In this document: positions 1 through 7,376 of the stretch, in pieces
Layout: every line of letters begins with the position of its first letter
How positions within the stretch are numbered: position 1 is the first letter of the stretch
Assembly: GCA_022361095.1 (NCBI GenBank)
Contig: JAKSBO010000955.1
Location: 1-18,808, forward strand
Length of the DNA stretch: 18,808 nucleotides
Direction: 5' to 3'
Origin: Desulfobacterales bacterium
Lineage (GTDB): Bacteria > Desulfobacterota > Desulfobacteria > Desulfobacterales > Desulfobacteraceae
Position numbers and translations under genes: made by a program
Notes under the pieces: generated by a model
Told to the model about the DNA's origin: nothing
What the model saw: only the letters and a program-made list of their open reading frames with translations
Databases searched by the model: none

Positions 1-448
1 CCGGGATCAATCCGAAAAATCCTTTGGTAATCAATCCTTTCCTGCCGAACAGATAGATCAGGGCAATGCCGTTGAGCAGGGTGGGCGCAAAAAGCGGCAT
101 CATGGCAATCCCCTTAAATATACCTTTGAAAGGGATGCAGGTCCGGGTCAGGGCATAGGCAAACCCAAATCCCAGGGTTACCGATATCGCGGTGGTATAT
201 ACCGCCACCATGATCGAATTTCCGATGGATCTGGAAAGGTTCGGGGATGAGAAATATTCGATATAATTGGCCGGACCCGCAAACCGGCCATCGGCATAGG
301 TCAGGCTTTTCATCACCAGGGTGCCCACCGGGAAAACGACCACCACCGTCATCCAGATGCAGATGAGCAGCATCAGCACGCGTTTTATGGTGGTTTCGCC
401 ATCAAAAAACCTGCGCAGTGACAACGGATTGCCCTTGGCCGTCCACAT
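1..448 (-). CDS. ABC transporter permease, 2-aminoethylphosphonate type (5' part, cut by window edge)
   Basis: Inner-membrane permease of an ABC importer, here only the first 149 codons. The reading frame opens with ATG at 448, four bases after the TGA of the ATPase gene, and stays open to position 1. The visible protein has a basic N-terminus, a first membrane segment around residues 24-46, a periplasmic stretch (TYADGRFAGPANYIEYF), a second segment around 75-97 and a third around 108-128. This is the start of a binding-protein-dependent permease domain. The neighbours (phosphonate-type binding protein and ATPase) suggest the PhnU2/PhnV class; members of this class and of the FbpB iron class often carry two fused permease domains, but the length cannot be judged here. 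A ferric-iron permease is the main alternative. The class call rests on context more than on this fragment. Confidence 0.8.
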   Translation of the reverse strand, partial: MWTAKGNPLSLRRFFDGETTIKRVLMLLICIWMTVVVVFPVGTLVMKSLTYADGRFAGPANYIEYFSSPNLSRSIGNSIMVAVYTTAISVTLGFGFAYALTRTCIPFKGIFKGIAMMPLFAPTLLNGIALIYLFGRKGLITKGFFGLIP

Positions 449-452
449 CGTT

Positions 453-1571
453 TCAGACACTGGGCTGACCTGCGCTTTCTTCACTGTAGACCAACAGCCG
501 GTCTGCCGGTAAGGAGACCGTCACCGGCATGTCCTGCTTCAGGGAAAACCGCCTGATCTTTTCAGGGGAGAGATCAACGGAGATGCTCGAGGCTGAAGCA
601 GGGTCATGGGCCCACAAGCTCAGGTTGAGTCTGAAAAGAGATCCTCTGTACTCCATCTGCCTGATGCGGCCCGGGAAAAAATTTTTCCCCTGTTTTTCAG
701 GACCTTGGATCATGACATCTTCGGGCCTGATGGCCAGTGTGGCACGGGCCCCTTTTTCAAGGTGGGCCGACCCGTTTTCATCGGCGACATAAAAAGAGTT
801 TCCATTGACTTCATAGACGCCGGACCGGACTTTCTTTGCCCGTTCCATAAAGTTCATTGACCCGATAAATGAGGCCACAAAAGGGGTTGAGGGCCGTTCA
901 TATATCTGGTGGGGGCTGCCTTTCTGTATGAGGCGGCCCTGGTTCATCACCAGTATCCGGTCAGCCATGGTCAGAGCTTCTTCCTGGTCATGGGTCACCA
1001 TGATGGTGGTGACGCCAAGCGTTTGCTGCAGTTGCCGGATTTCAGCCCTGAGCTTTATTCTTACTTTGGCGTCAAGCGCTGAAAGGGGTTCATCCAGGAG
1101 CAGAAGGCCGGGGGACAGGGCCATGGCACGGGCCAGGGCCACCCGCTGCTGCTGCCCTCCGGATAATTGGGCCGGGTATTTATGTCCCATCCCCGAAAGG
1201 CCCACAAGCTCCATGAGTTCCCTGACTTTTTGCCTGATCTTGTTTGAATCTGCCTGGCCTTTAAGGCCATAGGCGATGTTTTTTTCGGCATTCAGGTTGG
1301 GAAACAGGGCATATGACTGGAAAACAATGCCGACATTACGCTTGGCCACCCCCAGGCCCCGGACATCGTTTCCATTGATGAGCACACGGCCTGAATCCTG
1401 GTGTTCAAGCCCTGCAACGACTCTTAATGCAGTGGTTTTTCCGCATCCGCTGGGCCCCAGGATGGCCAGAAATTCACCCTGGCGGGCTGAAAAAGAGACG
1501 GATTGCAGGGCATGGACATTCCCGTATCTTTTTGAAACATTATCAAGGGTTACATAGTTATTTGTTTCCAT
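453..1571 (-). CDS. phnT: ABC transporter ATP-binding protein, 2-aminoethylphosphonate type
   Basis: Cytoplasmic ATPase that powers the importer whose permease follows four bases downstream. At 372 residues it has the usual length for the CUT1/PotA-like class. Walker A is GPSGCGKTT (39-47), the Q-loop falls near VFQSYALF, the signature is LSGGQ (136-140), Walker B is LLLLDEP (156-162) and the switch histidine is in MVTHDQEEA. The region after about residue 280 is a TOBE-type regulatory domain. The sequence resembles the PhnT2 subfamily tied to 2-aminoethylphosphonate uptake; the substrate is inferred from this and from the neighbours. ATG at 1571 is chosen; upstream GAAAGAG is only a weak ribosome binding site. 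A 74-base gap with a GC-rich hairpin separates it from the binding-protein gene. Confidence 0.88.
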   Translation of the reverse strand: METNNYVTLDNVSKRYGNVHALQSVSFSARQGEFLAILGPSGCGKTTALRVVAGLEHQDSGRVLINGNDVRGLGVAKRNVGIVFQSYALFPNLNAEKNIAYGLKGQADSNKIRQKVRELMELVGLSGMGHKYPAQLSGGQQQRVALARAMALSPGLLLLDEPLSALDAKVRIKLRAEIRQLQQTLGVTTIMVTHDQEEALTMADRILVMNQGRLIQKGSPHQIYERPSTPFVASFIGSMNFMERAKKVRSGVYEVNGNSFYVADENGSAHLEKGARATLAIRPEDVMIQGPEKQGKNFFPGRIRQMEYRGSLFRLNLSLWAHDPASASSISVDLSPEKIRRFSLKQDMPVTVSLPADRLLVYSEESAGQPSV

Positions 1572-1593
1572 GTTCTGACTCTTTCAATGGGTT

Positions 1594-1627
1594 GCCGGCC
1601 GGCCCAAAGAAGTAGAAACGGCCGGGC
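1594..1627 (-). other. GC-rich intercistronic hairpin between binding-protein and ATPase genes
   Basis: The arms GCCGGCC (1594-1600) and GGCCGGGC (1620-1627) can pair over seven base pairs with one bulged base. No run of T follows on the minus strand, so it is not an intrinsic terminator. Hairpins at this place in binding-protein operons often protect the 3' end of the upstream message and so raise binding-protein levels; that role here is inference. Confidence 0.35.
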
Positions 1628-1645
1628 TCAAGGTTATAAAACAGA

Positions 1646-2665
1646 CTATTTTGCGTCACTTTTGCCGTCATACCTGGATGCCCATTCTTTGAGAATTCTC
1701 ATCCTGTTTTTGGCGGCCCACTGGAAATCATTCTCAATGAGTTGTGCGCCGGGGTTCCTGGGGAAACCATCCGGGATGGGTGCGCCCGTTGCATAGGCTG
1801 TAACCGGATACACTTCGGCATATTCCTTCATCACAGGTTCGCTGATGGCCCAGTCCAGAAAGGTTTTGGCAGCCGGTTTGATATGGGCTTTCCTGATCAG
1901 GCAGTTGGCTTCCACATCCCAGCCGGATCCTTCGGCAGGAAACACGGTGAGCACCGGTTCGCCTTTTTTCTTTTGCATAAAACCGCGGTAGGCAAAAGAG
2001 ATGCCGATGGGCAGTTCACCTGCACCGGCAATTTTGCACGGTTTGGAACCGGAATGGGTATAGCGGGCAATATTTTCATGCAGTTTGTCCAGATATGCCC
2101 AGCCCTCTTCCTCGCCCTTCATCTGGAGAATGGCTGATACGGTCAGAAAACCGGTTCCCGAGGAGGCCGGGTTCGGCATGACCAGATGGCCTTTATAAAC
2201 CGGGTTTAAAAGATCATCAAAATTTTGGGGAATAGGCAGCTCCAGGTCTCTGACTTCATAGGTATTGACGCAAAATCCCGTCATCCAGGCCTTGATTCCA
2301 ACCCAGTGGGGAATCTTATTGAAGTCTTTCATTTTAGGGGCAACTTTCTCAATGCCTTTGGGGGCATAGGGTTCGACCATGCCCGCCTGGTCACACAACA
2401 TCAGGCTTGTGGCGGCGGTACCCCAGACCACATCAGCCCTGGGGTTGTCTTTTTCCGCCAATAGCTTGGCTGTCACGATGCCCGTGGAATCCCTTATAAT
2501 CTTCACATTGATCTCCGGATGGCTTTTTTTAAACAAGGCCAGGTATCTTGGAATTTCGTCATCTTCCAATGCGGTGTATACCAGCAGGTCCTCTGCCTGA
2601 ACCGAACTGAAAACCAGACCGGTGGCGGCTGTAAAAAAAGCCAATAATTTAACCAGTTTTTTCAT
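1646..2665 (-). CDS. phnS: Extracellular substrate-binding protein, 2-aminoethylphosphonate type
   Basis: Periplasmic solute-binding protein (339 residues) that would deliver ligand to the downstream permease/ATPase. A Sec signal peptide is clear: MKKL, a hydrophobic core, then a cleavage site after SSVQA at about residue 24. The mature protein starts [19 protein letters not shown] and carries the DVVWGTAA segment typical of the iron/thiamine/phosphonate binding-protein cluster (SBP_bac class). The sequence resembles the PhnS2 subfamily. ATG at 2665 is preceded by AAGGAG at good spacing. The gene start overlaps the end of the LysR gene by 17 bases, so the two are on one message and probably translationally coupled. 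Ferric-iron binding is the alternative ligand; the neighbouring LysR gene type favours phosphonate. Confidence 0.85.
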   Translation of the reverse strand: MKKLVKLLAFFTAATGLVFSSVQAEDLLVYTALEDDEIPRYLALFKKSHPEINVKIIRDSTGIVTAKLLAEKDNPRADVVWGTAATSLMLCDQAGMVEPYAPKGIEKVAPKMKDFNKIPHWVGIKAWMTGFCVNTYEVRDLELPIPQNFDDLLNPVYKGHLVMPNPASSGTGFLTVSAILQMKGEEEGWAYLDKLHENIARYTHSGSKPCKIAGAGELPIGISFAYRGFMQKKKGEPVLTVFPAEGSGWDVEANCLIRKAHIKPAAKTFLDWAISEPVMKEYAEVYPVTAYATGAPIPDGFPRNPGAQLIENDFQWAAKNRMRILKEWASRYDGKSDAK

Positions 2666-3590
2666 TTTTCTTCTCCTTGGAATTCATTTTTTCAATTTGT
2701 TTTAGTATGCGGTATTTTTCACCTTCTTTTTTTGCAATATCCAGGAACGCCGATACGACATTGAGCTCCCGGTACTCAGGAAGACAGACAAAATATTGGT
2801 TGGCCTTGAATGAGGCACCCTTGATGGGAATTTTCACCAGACGGTCATCGGGTCCGAATTCGTCCTCAAGTGCAATACCGAATCCCACACCGGCCATAAC
2901 CGTCTCTTTCATGGTTTCCCAATTATCTAGTTCCAATACGATATCCGGCCTGACGCCTTTACCGTCAAGATTCATGTTAAAGATTTGACGGGTCATGGAC
3001 TTATTGCTCAAGGCCACCATTTTTTCGCCATTGAGTTGTTCCATATTGATACATGGCTGCCCTGCCCAGGGATGATCTTGTGATACAAACAACAGGATGC
3101 GCTGCTCACTGAATTTCAAATTATAAAGCAGGGGGTCCGGTTCAATAGCGGTCACCTCTGCAACATCTAGCTGGCAGGAGAGCACCTCCTCTTTTAATTT
3201 GCCTGAGTGCCCTATATTGGCTTTGATTTTGATGCCGGGATAGACTTTGATGAATTTGGGCAGCAGCTTGGTTACAAAATAATGGCAGCTAAGCCCTATT
3301 TTAATTTTACCGGCCTTCAGGTGGGCTGCGTCCCTGATCTGATGGTCCATTCTTTCCAGAAGCCCCAGCACCTTCCGGCCTGAATTGGCCAATTCGTTTC
3401 CCAGCGGGGTGAGCAGTATTTTGTTACCCCGCCGGAAATAAATATTGATGCCGTATCGTTTCTGAAGATCCCTTAAGTGGGTTGAAACAGCCGGCTGGGT
3501 GATGCCGAGGCGTGCTGCGGCCCTGGAAAAATTTTTTTCCGTGGCAACAGCGTCAAGTACTCTAATCTGGGGCAGGCTGATACGTTCCAT
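2649..3590 (-). CDS. LysR-family transcriptional regulator of the phosphonate-type transporter
   Basis: DNA-binding regulator of 313 residues, normal for LysR. The N-terminal winged helix-turn-helix (about residues 5-60) holds the classic [19 protein letters not shown] segment. The rest is the periplasmic-binding-like effector domain, beginning near [10 protein letters not shown]. It resembles the LysR group found beside aminoethylphosphonate degradation and uptake genes. It is the first gene of the operon and its stop lies inside the binding-protein gene, so it is co-transcribed with its likely targets instead of being divergent, the commoner LysR arrangement. The effector could be a phosphonate, but nothing in the sequence proves this. 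ATG at 3590 has no strong ribosome binding site (upstream CATATATTCCACACC). Confidence 0.88.
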   Translation of the reverse strand: MERISLPQIRVLDAVATEKNFSRAAARLGITQPAVSTHLRDLQKRYGINIYFRRGNKILLTPLGNELANSGRKVLGLLERMDHQIRDAAHLKAGKIKIGLSCHYFVTKLLPKFIKVYPGIKIKANIGHSGKLKEEVLSCQLDVAEVTAIEPDPLLYNLKFSEQRILLFVSQDHPWAGQPCINMEQLNGEKMVALSNKSMTRQIFNMNLDGKGVRPDIVLELDNWETMKETVMAGVGFGIALEDEFGPDDRLVKIPIKGASFKANQYFVCLPEYRELNVVSAFLDIAKKEGEKYRILKQIEKMNSKEKKNEKTG

Positions 3591-3845
3591 GGTGTGGAAT
3601 ATATGAAAATGAAATTAGACCGGAGTTAGATGCAGATTATGGTTTTATTAATGAAATTTATGGAAACTTATTTAACTCTAGATTTTACTTATATTTCAGT
3701 CATGGGCTGACCTGGCATATCAACGGCAAGACAAAGCCCCCGCATTCACGCCGACGGGAAAGGCGGTAAACTTTTTTGTCCGGGACTCCTCCGCGGCGTC
3801 AAACTGATGGGCCTTTAGAAACCTTTTCCTGCCGGTAATGTTTGA
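3591..3845. other. Intergenic region between cbiD and the LysR gene
   Basis: The part next to the LysR gene (about 3600-3710) is AT-rich and should hold its promoter and LysR binding sites; a possible -10 box CATAAT reads on the minus strand at 3636-3641, but no convincing -35 box pairs with it. The part next to cbiD (about 3715-3845) is GC-richer. It holds a 16-codon minus-strand reading frame whose ATG overlaps the cbiD stop (ATGA) and no strong terminator hairpin. I cannot assign a gene here. Confidence 0.4.
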
Positions 3846-4973
3846 TCATGTGGCGGCCGAACCGCGCGGGCAAATCCGCCGATGCGAATCAAAGGCAACA
3901 CGCCCCTGAAAATCATAAATCACAGCCCTGAACCGGCACGGTGCCGGGCAAAATTTTTCGGCAGACCGGATCATGGCAGCGCCTACGTTTTCCAGCACAT
4001 CCGGGTAACCGGGCCAGACCATCCCAAAGGCATGCCGGGCCGTATTCGCGGTTAAAACTTTACGGGTCAAGTCCCTGTTGCCGGTCTCCGTTTTGACCAC
4101 ATCCGAAAGCCAGTCCATGGTGAGATCAGATTTGGCGGCATGGGTATGGACAAACCCCTGGGCCATTTTCAGGGCTTTACCGAAAAACACGGCCAGGGTG
4201 GCATTGGGGATCTGATATTCCGCAAGGCACGCCATGGACATGCCGAAAAAATCCCCGATCTGTATAAAGGCTTCCGGATGCATATTGTACAGATCGGTAA
4301 AATAATCTTGGGAGAACCGCTCGGAACGCCTTCCCGTGGTCAAAACCACATGGCCGCACCCGCAGGCCCGGGCCACGGCCACGGCCGACCGGATCGTGGC
4401 GGTATAGGCTTCGTGGGACAAGGGTTTTACAAGCCCTGTGGTGCCCAGAATGGACAAGCCGCCTATGATGCCCAGACGCCGGTTCAACGTTTTTTCGGCC
4501 AGAACCTCGCCGTTTTCCACAAAAATTTCAGCGCTGACCCCGGCATTGCCGTGATACTGATTGAGCACCTGCAAGGCCGATTCCCGGATCATTTTCCGGG
4601 GGCCGGGATTGATGGCGGGCTCGCCCGGCGCAATTTCAAGGCCCGGCTTGGTGACCACCCCGACACCTTTGCCGCCGGTAATCCGCACCACCCCCGGTTC
4701 ATCTGTCAGCCCCACCACAGCACCGATCCTGGCCCGGTGGGTAATATCCGGGTCATCCCCGGCATCCTTGACCACCACGGCCCGGACCAGGCGATTGTGG
4801 GCGCAGACGGAATCCACAAGCACCTCAAGGATCTGACCGTTGAGCAGATGAATGCTGACCGATCCGGGAACCTGCCCTGTGAACCGGTACAACAGGGCGG
4901 CTTTTACCGCGGCTGCCGCCGCCGTACCCGTGGTAAATCCCTGGCGTAAATTATGCGTTTCTCTATCCGACAA
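3846..4973 (-). CDS. cbiD: Cobalt-precorrin-5B (C1)-methyltransferase
   Basis: Cytoplasmic enzyme of the anaerobic cobalamin pathway that adds the C1 methyl group from S-adenosylmethionine during ring contraction. The family mark is the N-terminal LRQGFTTGTAAAAAVKAAL segment, matching the conserved GYTTGT-type motif; further family segments are VVVKDAGDDPDITH, ITGGKGVGVVTKPGL, GGLSILGTTGLVKPLS and FFGMSMACLAEY. Length is about 375 residues, as expected. No ATG is suitably placed. TTG at 4973 overlaps the stop of the preceding membrane-protein gene by 11 bases and leaves a normal short N-terminus; TTG at 4994, in the same frame, is the alternative. It is the last recognisable gene of the B12 operon. 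Identity is secure; the start is not. Confidence 0.92.
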   Translation of the reverse strand: MSDRETHNLRQGFTTGTAAAAAVKAALLYRFTGQVPGSVSIHLLNGQILEVLVDSVCAHNRLVRAVVVKDAGDDPDITHRARIGAVVGLTDEPGVVRITGGKGVGVVTKPGLEIAPGEPAINPGPRKMIRESALQVLNQYHGNAGVSAEIFVENGEVLAEKTLNRRLGIIGGLSILGTTGLVKPLSHEAYTATIRSAVAVARACGCGHVVLTTGRRSERFSQDYFTDLYNMHPEAFIQIGDFFGMSMACLAEYQIPNATLAVFFGKALKMAQGFVHTHAAKSDLTMDWLSDVVKTETGNRDLTRKVLTANTARHAFGMVWPGYPDVLENVGAAMIRSAEKFCPAPCRFRAVIYDFQGRVAFDSHRRICPRGSAAT

Positions 4974-6027
4974 ACCAATATACCACGCCCACAAAGATGA
5001 TACTTGCCATGCGAAATCCCTGCCCCATCAGTAACATGGAAAGCCCCATGCCCGGCGAAAAAATACCCATGTACCGGGGCAATTGGTGCCGGATGGCCCG
5101 GATGGGAAACGCGATGATATTGCCCAAAAGCAGCGCAATTACAGTCTGCTTCACGGTAATGGTGCCGGCATCCATCAAAGCGCCTGCCGCGGCAAATCCT
5201 GCCGTGAACTCCGAGGCAAAACTTAAGACCACCACGCTTAGAGATTGGGCCGGGATAAACTTCTGGACGGCAAACCGGGTCATAAATATTTCAACGGCAT
5301 CAAAGGCACCTGCCGCGGTCAACACATATACCACGGTGTAGACCGGCACCACAAAGGCCACTACCCGGAAAAACCGGGCAGGCAGCTTTTCTTTTAACGA
5401 CTGCATCAACGGCGTTTTCTTTTTTGAAGCGCCCCGGGCCGCCCCGGCCTGAGCATCATCACCCTCAACAGGCCCCGTCGTTGGGACTTTTACAAAAAAG
5501 CGGCCGAACAGGACAAACAAAACCGTACGCACACAGGTGGCCAGAAAGGTTAAAAGAAAATAGAGCAACCCTGCAGTACGCGTTAAGGGCACCACGATAA
5601 AAAAGGTCATGGGCAGGTGCAGAAAAAAGGCAGGAAACTGATTGATGAAATTGGTCAGAAAAAGCTGACGCCGGGTGATCTGCTTTTCCGTGTAAAAATC
5701 CAAAAGCATGGCGTTGGCCGACACCCCCGAAAAAAAGGCAGCCGTGAATGCGGCGGAACACCGGGTTCCCAAGTTGGCAAACCGGAATACCGGGGCGGCC
5801 AGGGCACCCAGTTTACGGGTCCAGCCCGTGTCGTCAATGGCCTGGGCCGCCACAAGGCCGATGCAGACAAAGGCCAGCATCCGCAAAAGCGGCAAAAACA
5901 GTCGGCCGGGCAGTGTTGCTGCAGTGACACCATCCACCCAGACAAGCCCTGCGGCAAGTACCATGCCTGTCATCAGCAGCCCGATGAAAAGCATCAGGCC
6001 ATGATTCTTTTTTTTCCTAGGACTCAA
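4963..6027 (-). CDS. Gate-type (nucleoside recognition domain) integral membrane protein in the B12 operon
   Basis: Polytopic inner-membrane protein of 354 residues with about eight hydrophobic segments, a basic N-terminus (MSPRKKKNHG) and a charged cytoplasmic loop near residues 180-205 (GDDAQAGAARGASKKK). The two halves look related: each has a small-residue-rich segment followed by a phenylalanine-rich one (FFSGVSANAMLLDFY; FTAGFAAAGALMDAG), as in the Gate/nucleoside recognition (PF07670-like) proteins. The family's substrates are mostly unknown. The TTG start at 6027 overlaps the end of cbiL by 11 bases and the stop overlaps cbiD, so it is translated as part of the B12 pathway block. An ATG at 5994 is the alternative start but drops the basic N-terminus. 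A role in moving cobalt or a corrin intermediate is inference from context only. Confidence 0.75.
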   Translation of the reverse strand: MSPRKKKNHGLMLFIGLLMTGMVLAAGLVWVDGVTAATLPGRLFLPLLRMLAFVCIGLVAAQAIDDTGWTRKLGALAAPVFRFANLGTRCSAAFTAAFFSGVSANAMLLDFYTEKQITRRQLFLTNFINQFPAFFLHLPMTFFIVVPLTRTAGLLYFLLTFLATCVRTVLFVLFGRFFVKVPTTGPVEGDDAQAGAARGASKKKTPLMQSLKEKLPARFFRVVAFVVPVYTVVYVLTAAGAFDAVEIFMTRFAVQKFIPAQSLSVVVLSFASEFTAGFAAAGALMDAGTITVKQTVIALLLGNIIAFPIRAIRHQLPRYMGIFSPGMGLSMLLMGQGFRMASIIFVGVVYWFVG

Positions 6028-6742
6028 CGCAATACCCGCTTTTTTTGGCGATAATCAAGGTCCAGTAATCGGGTTTCTTCTCCTGGAACGTATTAACATT
6101 GTGGATAATCTGCTCGCCTTCAAGCCCGCATTTAACGATGCCCACACTTTTTTGAGCCATGCCGGCCTCATCCAGGGCCTTGGCAATATCGCCGGCATTT
6201 TTATACGCTTTCAGAAAAACCACATTGTCCACACGGTCACTGATCTGCCGGAACTTATCCCCGCCCATGACGCCGGACAAAAGGGTCATGGACTCCTCCC
6301 CCTCCACCAGAGGCGTGTTGATGCGGGCCGCAGCCGCCTGGTAGGAGGTGATGCCCGGAATAGAACATATCTCAATGTGCGGGGCAAGTTTTTGGATATA
6401 TTTAATCAGGTATCCGTAGGTGGAGTAGGTCATGCAATCCCCAAGGGTGATAAAGGCAGCATTTTTGCCCTGCTCCAGCACCTTAATAACGGTCCCGGCA
6501 TTATCCTGCCACGCCGATTCCTTGGCCTGGGTGTTCCGGGTCATGGGAAATGGGAGCCGTTGGATGGGCACAGACGCCTTTAAATGGGGTTTAACGATTT
6601 CAGCCGCCAGACTGTGGGTATTTTTTGAAGAAGACGCAGCAAACACCATATCCACCTTACTCAAAATTTCAACGGCTTTTAAGGTGATGAAATCCGGATC
6701 ACCCGGCCCCACACCAATACCGTACAAAATGCCCAGGGTCAT
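6017..6742 (-). CDS. cbiL: Precorrin-2/cobalt-factor II C20-methyltransferase
   Basis: S-adenosylmethionine-dependent methyltransferase that methylates C20 of cobalt-factor II, the first methylation after cobalt insertion. The tetrapyrrole methylase fold is shown by GILYGIGVGPGDPDFITLKA at the N-terminus, the TLGDCMTYSTYGYL segment, the SIPGITSYQAAAARINTPL segment that forms the cofactor pocket, and the C-terminal YWTLIIAKK. Length is 241 residues, normal. ATG at 6742 is chosen because a strong AGGAGG lies just upstream and it starts one base after the cbiC stop; an in-frame start at 6793 would add 17 unrelated residues. It sits between cbiC and the membrane-protein gene. Confidence 0.93.
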   Translation of the reverse strand: MTLGILYGIGVGPGDPDFITLKAVEILSKVDMVFAASSSKNTHSLAAEIVKPHLKASVPIQRLPFPMTRNTQAKESAWQDNAGTVIKVLEQGKNAAFITLGDCMTYSTYGYLIKYIQKLAPHIEICSIPGITSYQAAAARINTPLVEGEESMTLLSGVMGGDKFRQISDRVDNVVFLKAYKNAGDIAKALDEAGMAQKSVGIVKCGLEGEQIIHNVNTFQEKKPDYWTLIIAKKSGYCVES

Positions 6743-6743
6743 G

Positions 6744-7376
6744 TTACCTCCTCTCACCGGCAAGCGGCTCTCCTGCAATGAGTGCCAGCGCATTAATTAC
6801 ACTTGCCGCTACATTGGAGCCGCCTTTGCGGCCCAGGTTTGAAATATGCGGCGTATTGGTTTCCAATAAGGCGGCCTTGGATTCCGCGGCATTGACAAAC
6901 CCCACGGGAAGCCCCACAACAAGCGCCGGATCAGCCTGTCTATTTTTAATCATCTCCAGGAGGCGAAGCAAAGCCGTGGGGGCGTTGCCCACCACATAAA
7001 TACCGTTTTCCATCATGTGTGCGGCCTGTTCCACCGCCACATGGGCCCGGGTTACCCCCCGTTCCGTTGCCTTGGCCGCCACCTGGTGATCCGCCATAAG
7101 GCATTCACACCTGCTGCCGAATTTTGCCAGGGGGCCGCTTCGGATACCGGCTTTTGCCATATTGGTATCCGTGACCACGGTACGCCCGTCACGAATGGCT
7201 TTGACGCCGGCTGCCACCGCATTGTCTGAGATCCTGACCATCTGCATATATTCAAAATCCGCTGTGGTATGAATCATACGCCGCACAATTTTCCACGCAT
7301 CCGCATCAAAATTGTGGGAACCTGCCTCGGCATCGATGATGTCAAAACTTGTTGCTTCAATTTCATGGGGTTTCAT
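6744..7376 (-). CDS. cbiC: Cobalt-precorrin-8 methylmutase
   Basis: Enzyme that moves the C11 methyl group to C12 to give cobyrinic acid. It has 210 residues, normal for CbiC/CobH. The conserved histidine that donates the proton is His36 in RRMIHTTADFEY; other family segments are DTNMAKAGI and the C-terminal VGLPVGFVNAAESKAAL with NLGRKGGSNVAASVINAL. No cofactor domain is expected or seen. Its ATG overlaps the cbiA stop by four bases (ATGA) and its own stop lies one base before the cbiL start, so it is tightly coupled on both sides. Confidence 0.94.
   Translation of the reverse strand: MKPHEIEATSFDIIDAEAGSHNFDADAWKIVRRMIHTTADFEYMQMVRISDNAVAAGVKAIRDGRTVVTDTNMAKAGIRSGPLAKFGSRCECLMADHQVAAKATERGVTRAHVAVEQAAHMMENGIYVVGNAPTALLRLLEMIKNRQADPALVVGLPVGFVNAAESKAALLETNTPHISNLGRKGGSNVAASVINALALIAGEPLAGERR

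Noticed and set aside
451..475. Similarity between the end of the ATPase gene and 3696-3720 (shared TTTCAG and GGGCTGACCTG)
   Set aside because: The shared core is only about 11 bases with a gap; too short to claim a repeat.
1594..1627. Hairpin after the binding-protein gene as a transcription terminator
   Set aside because: No T run follows on the minus strand; kept only as an intercistronic hairpin.
3715..3845. Minus-strand stretch after cbiD that reads as a short open frame past the cbiD stop, plus a 16-codon frame whose ATG overlaps that stop
   Set aside because: Neither translation resembles a known cobalamin or other family and both end quickly. It could be a gene relic but the sequence alone does not show it.
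4140..4949. Long plus-strand frame (269 codons) opposite cbiD
   Set aside because: It is a shadow of the GC-rich third positions of cbiD; the product is low-complexity in Gly, His and Pro and has no family features.
6743..6793. Upstream start for cbiL at 6793
   Set aside because: It would overlap cbiC by 50 bases and add residues unrelated to the family, whereas ATG at 6742 has a strong AGGAGG.
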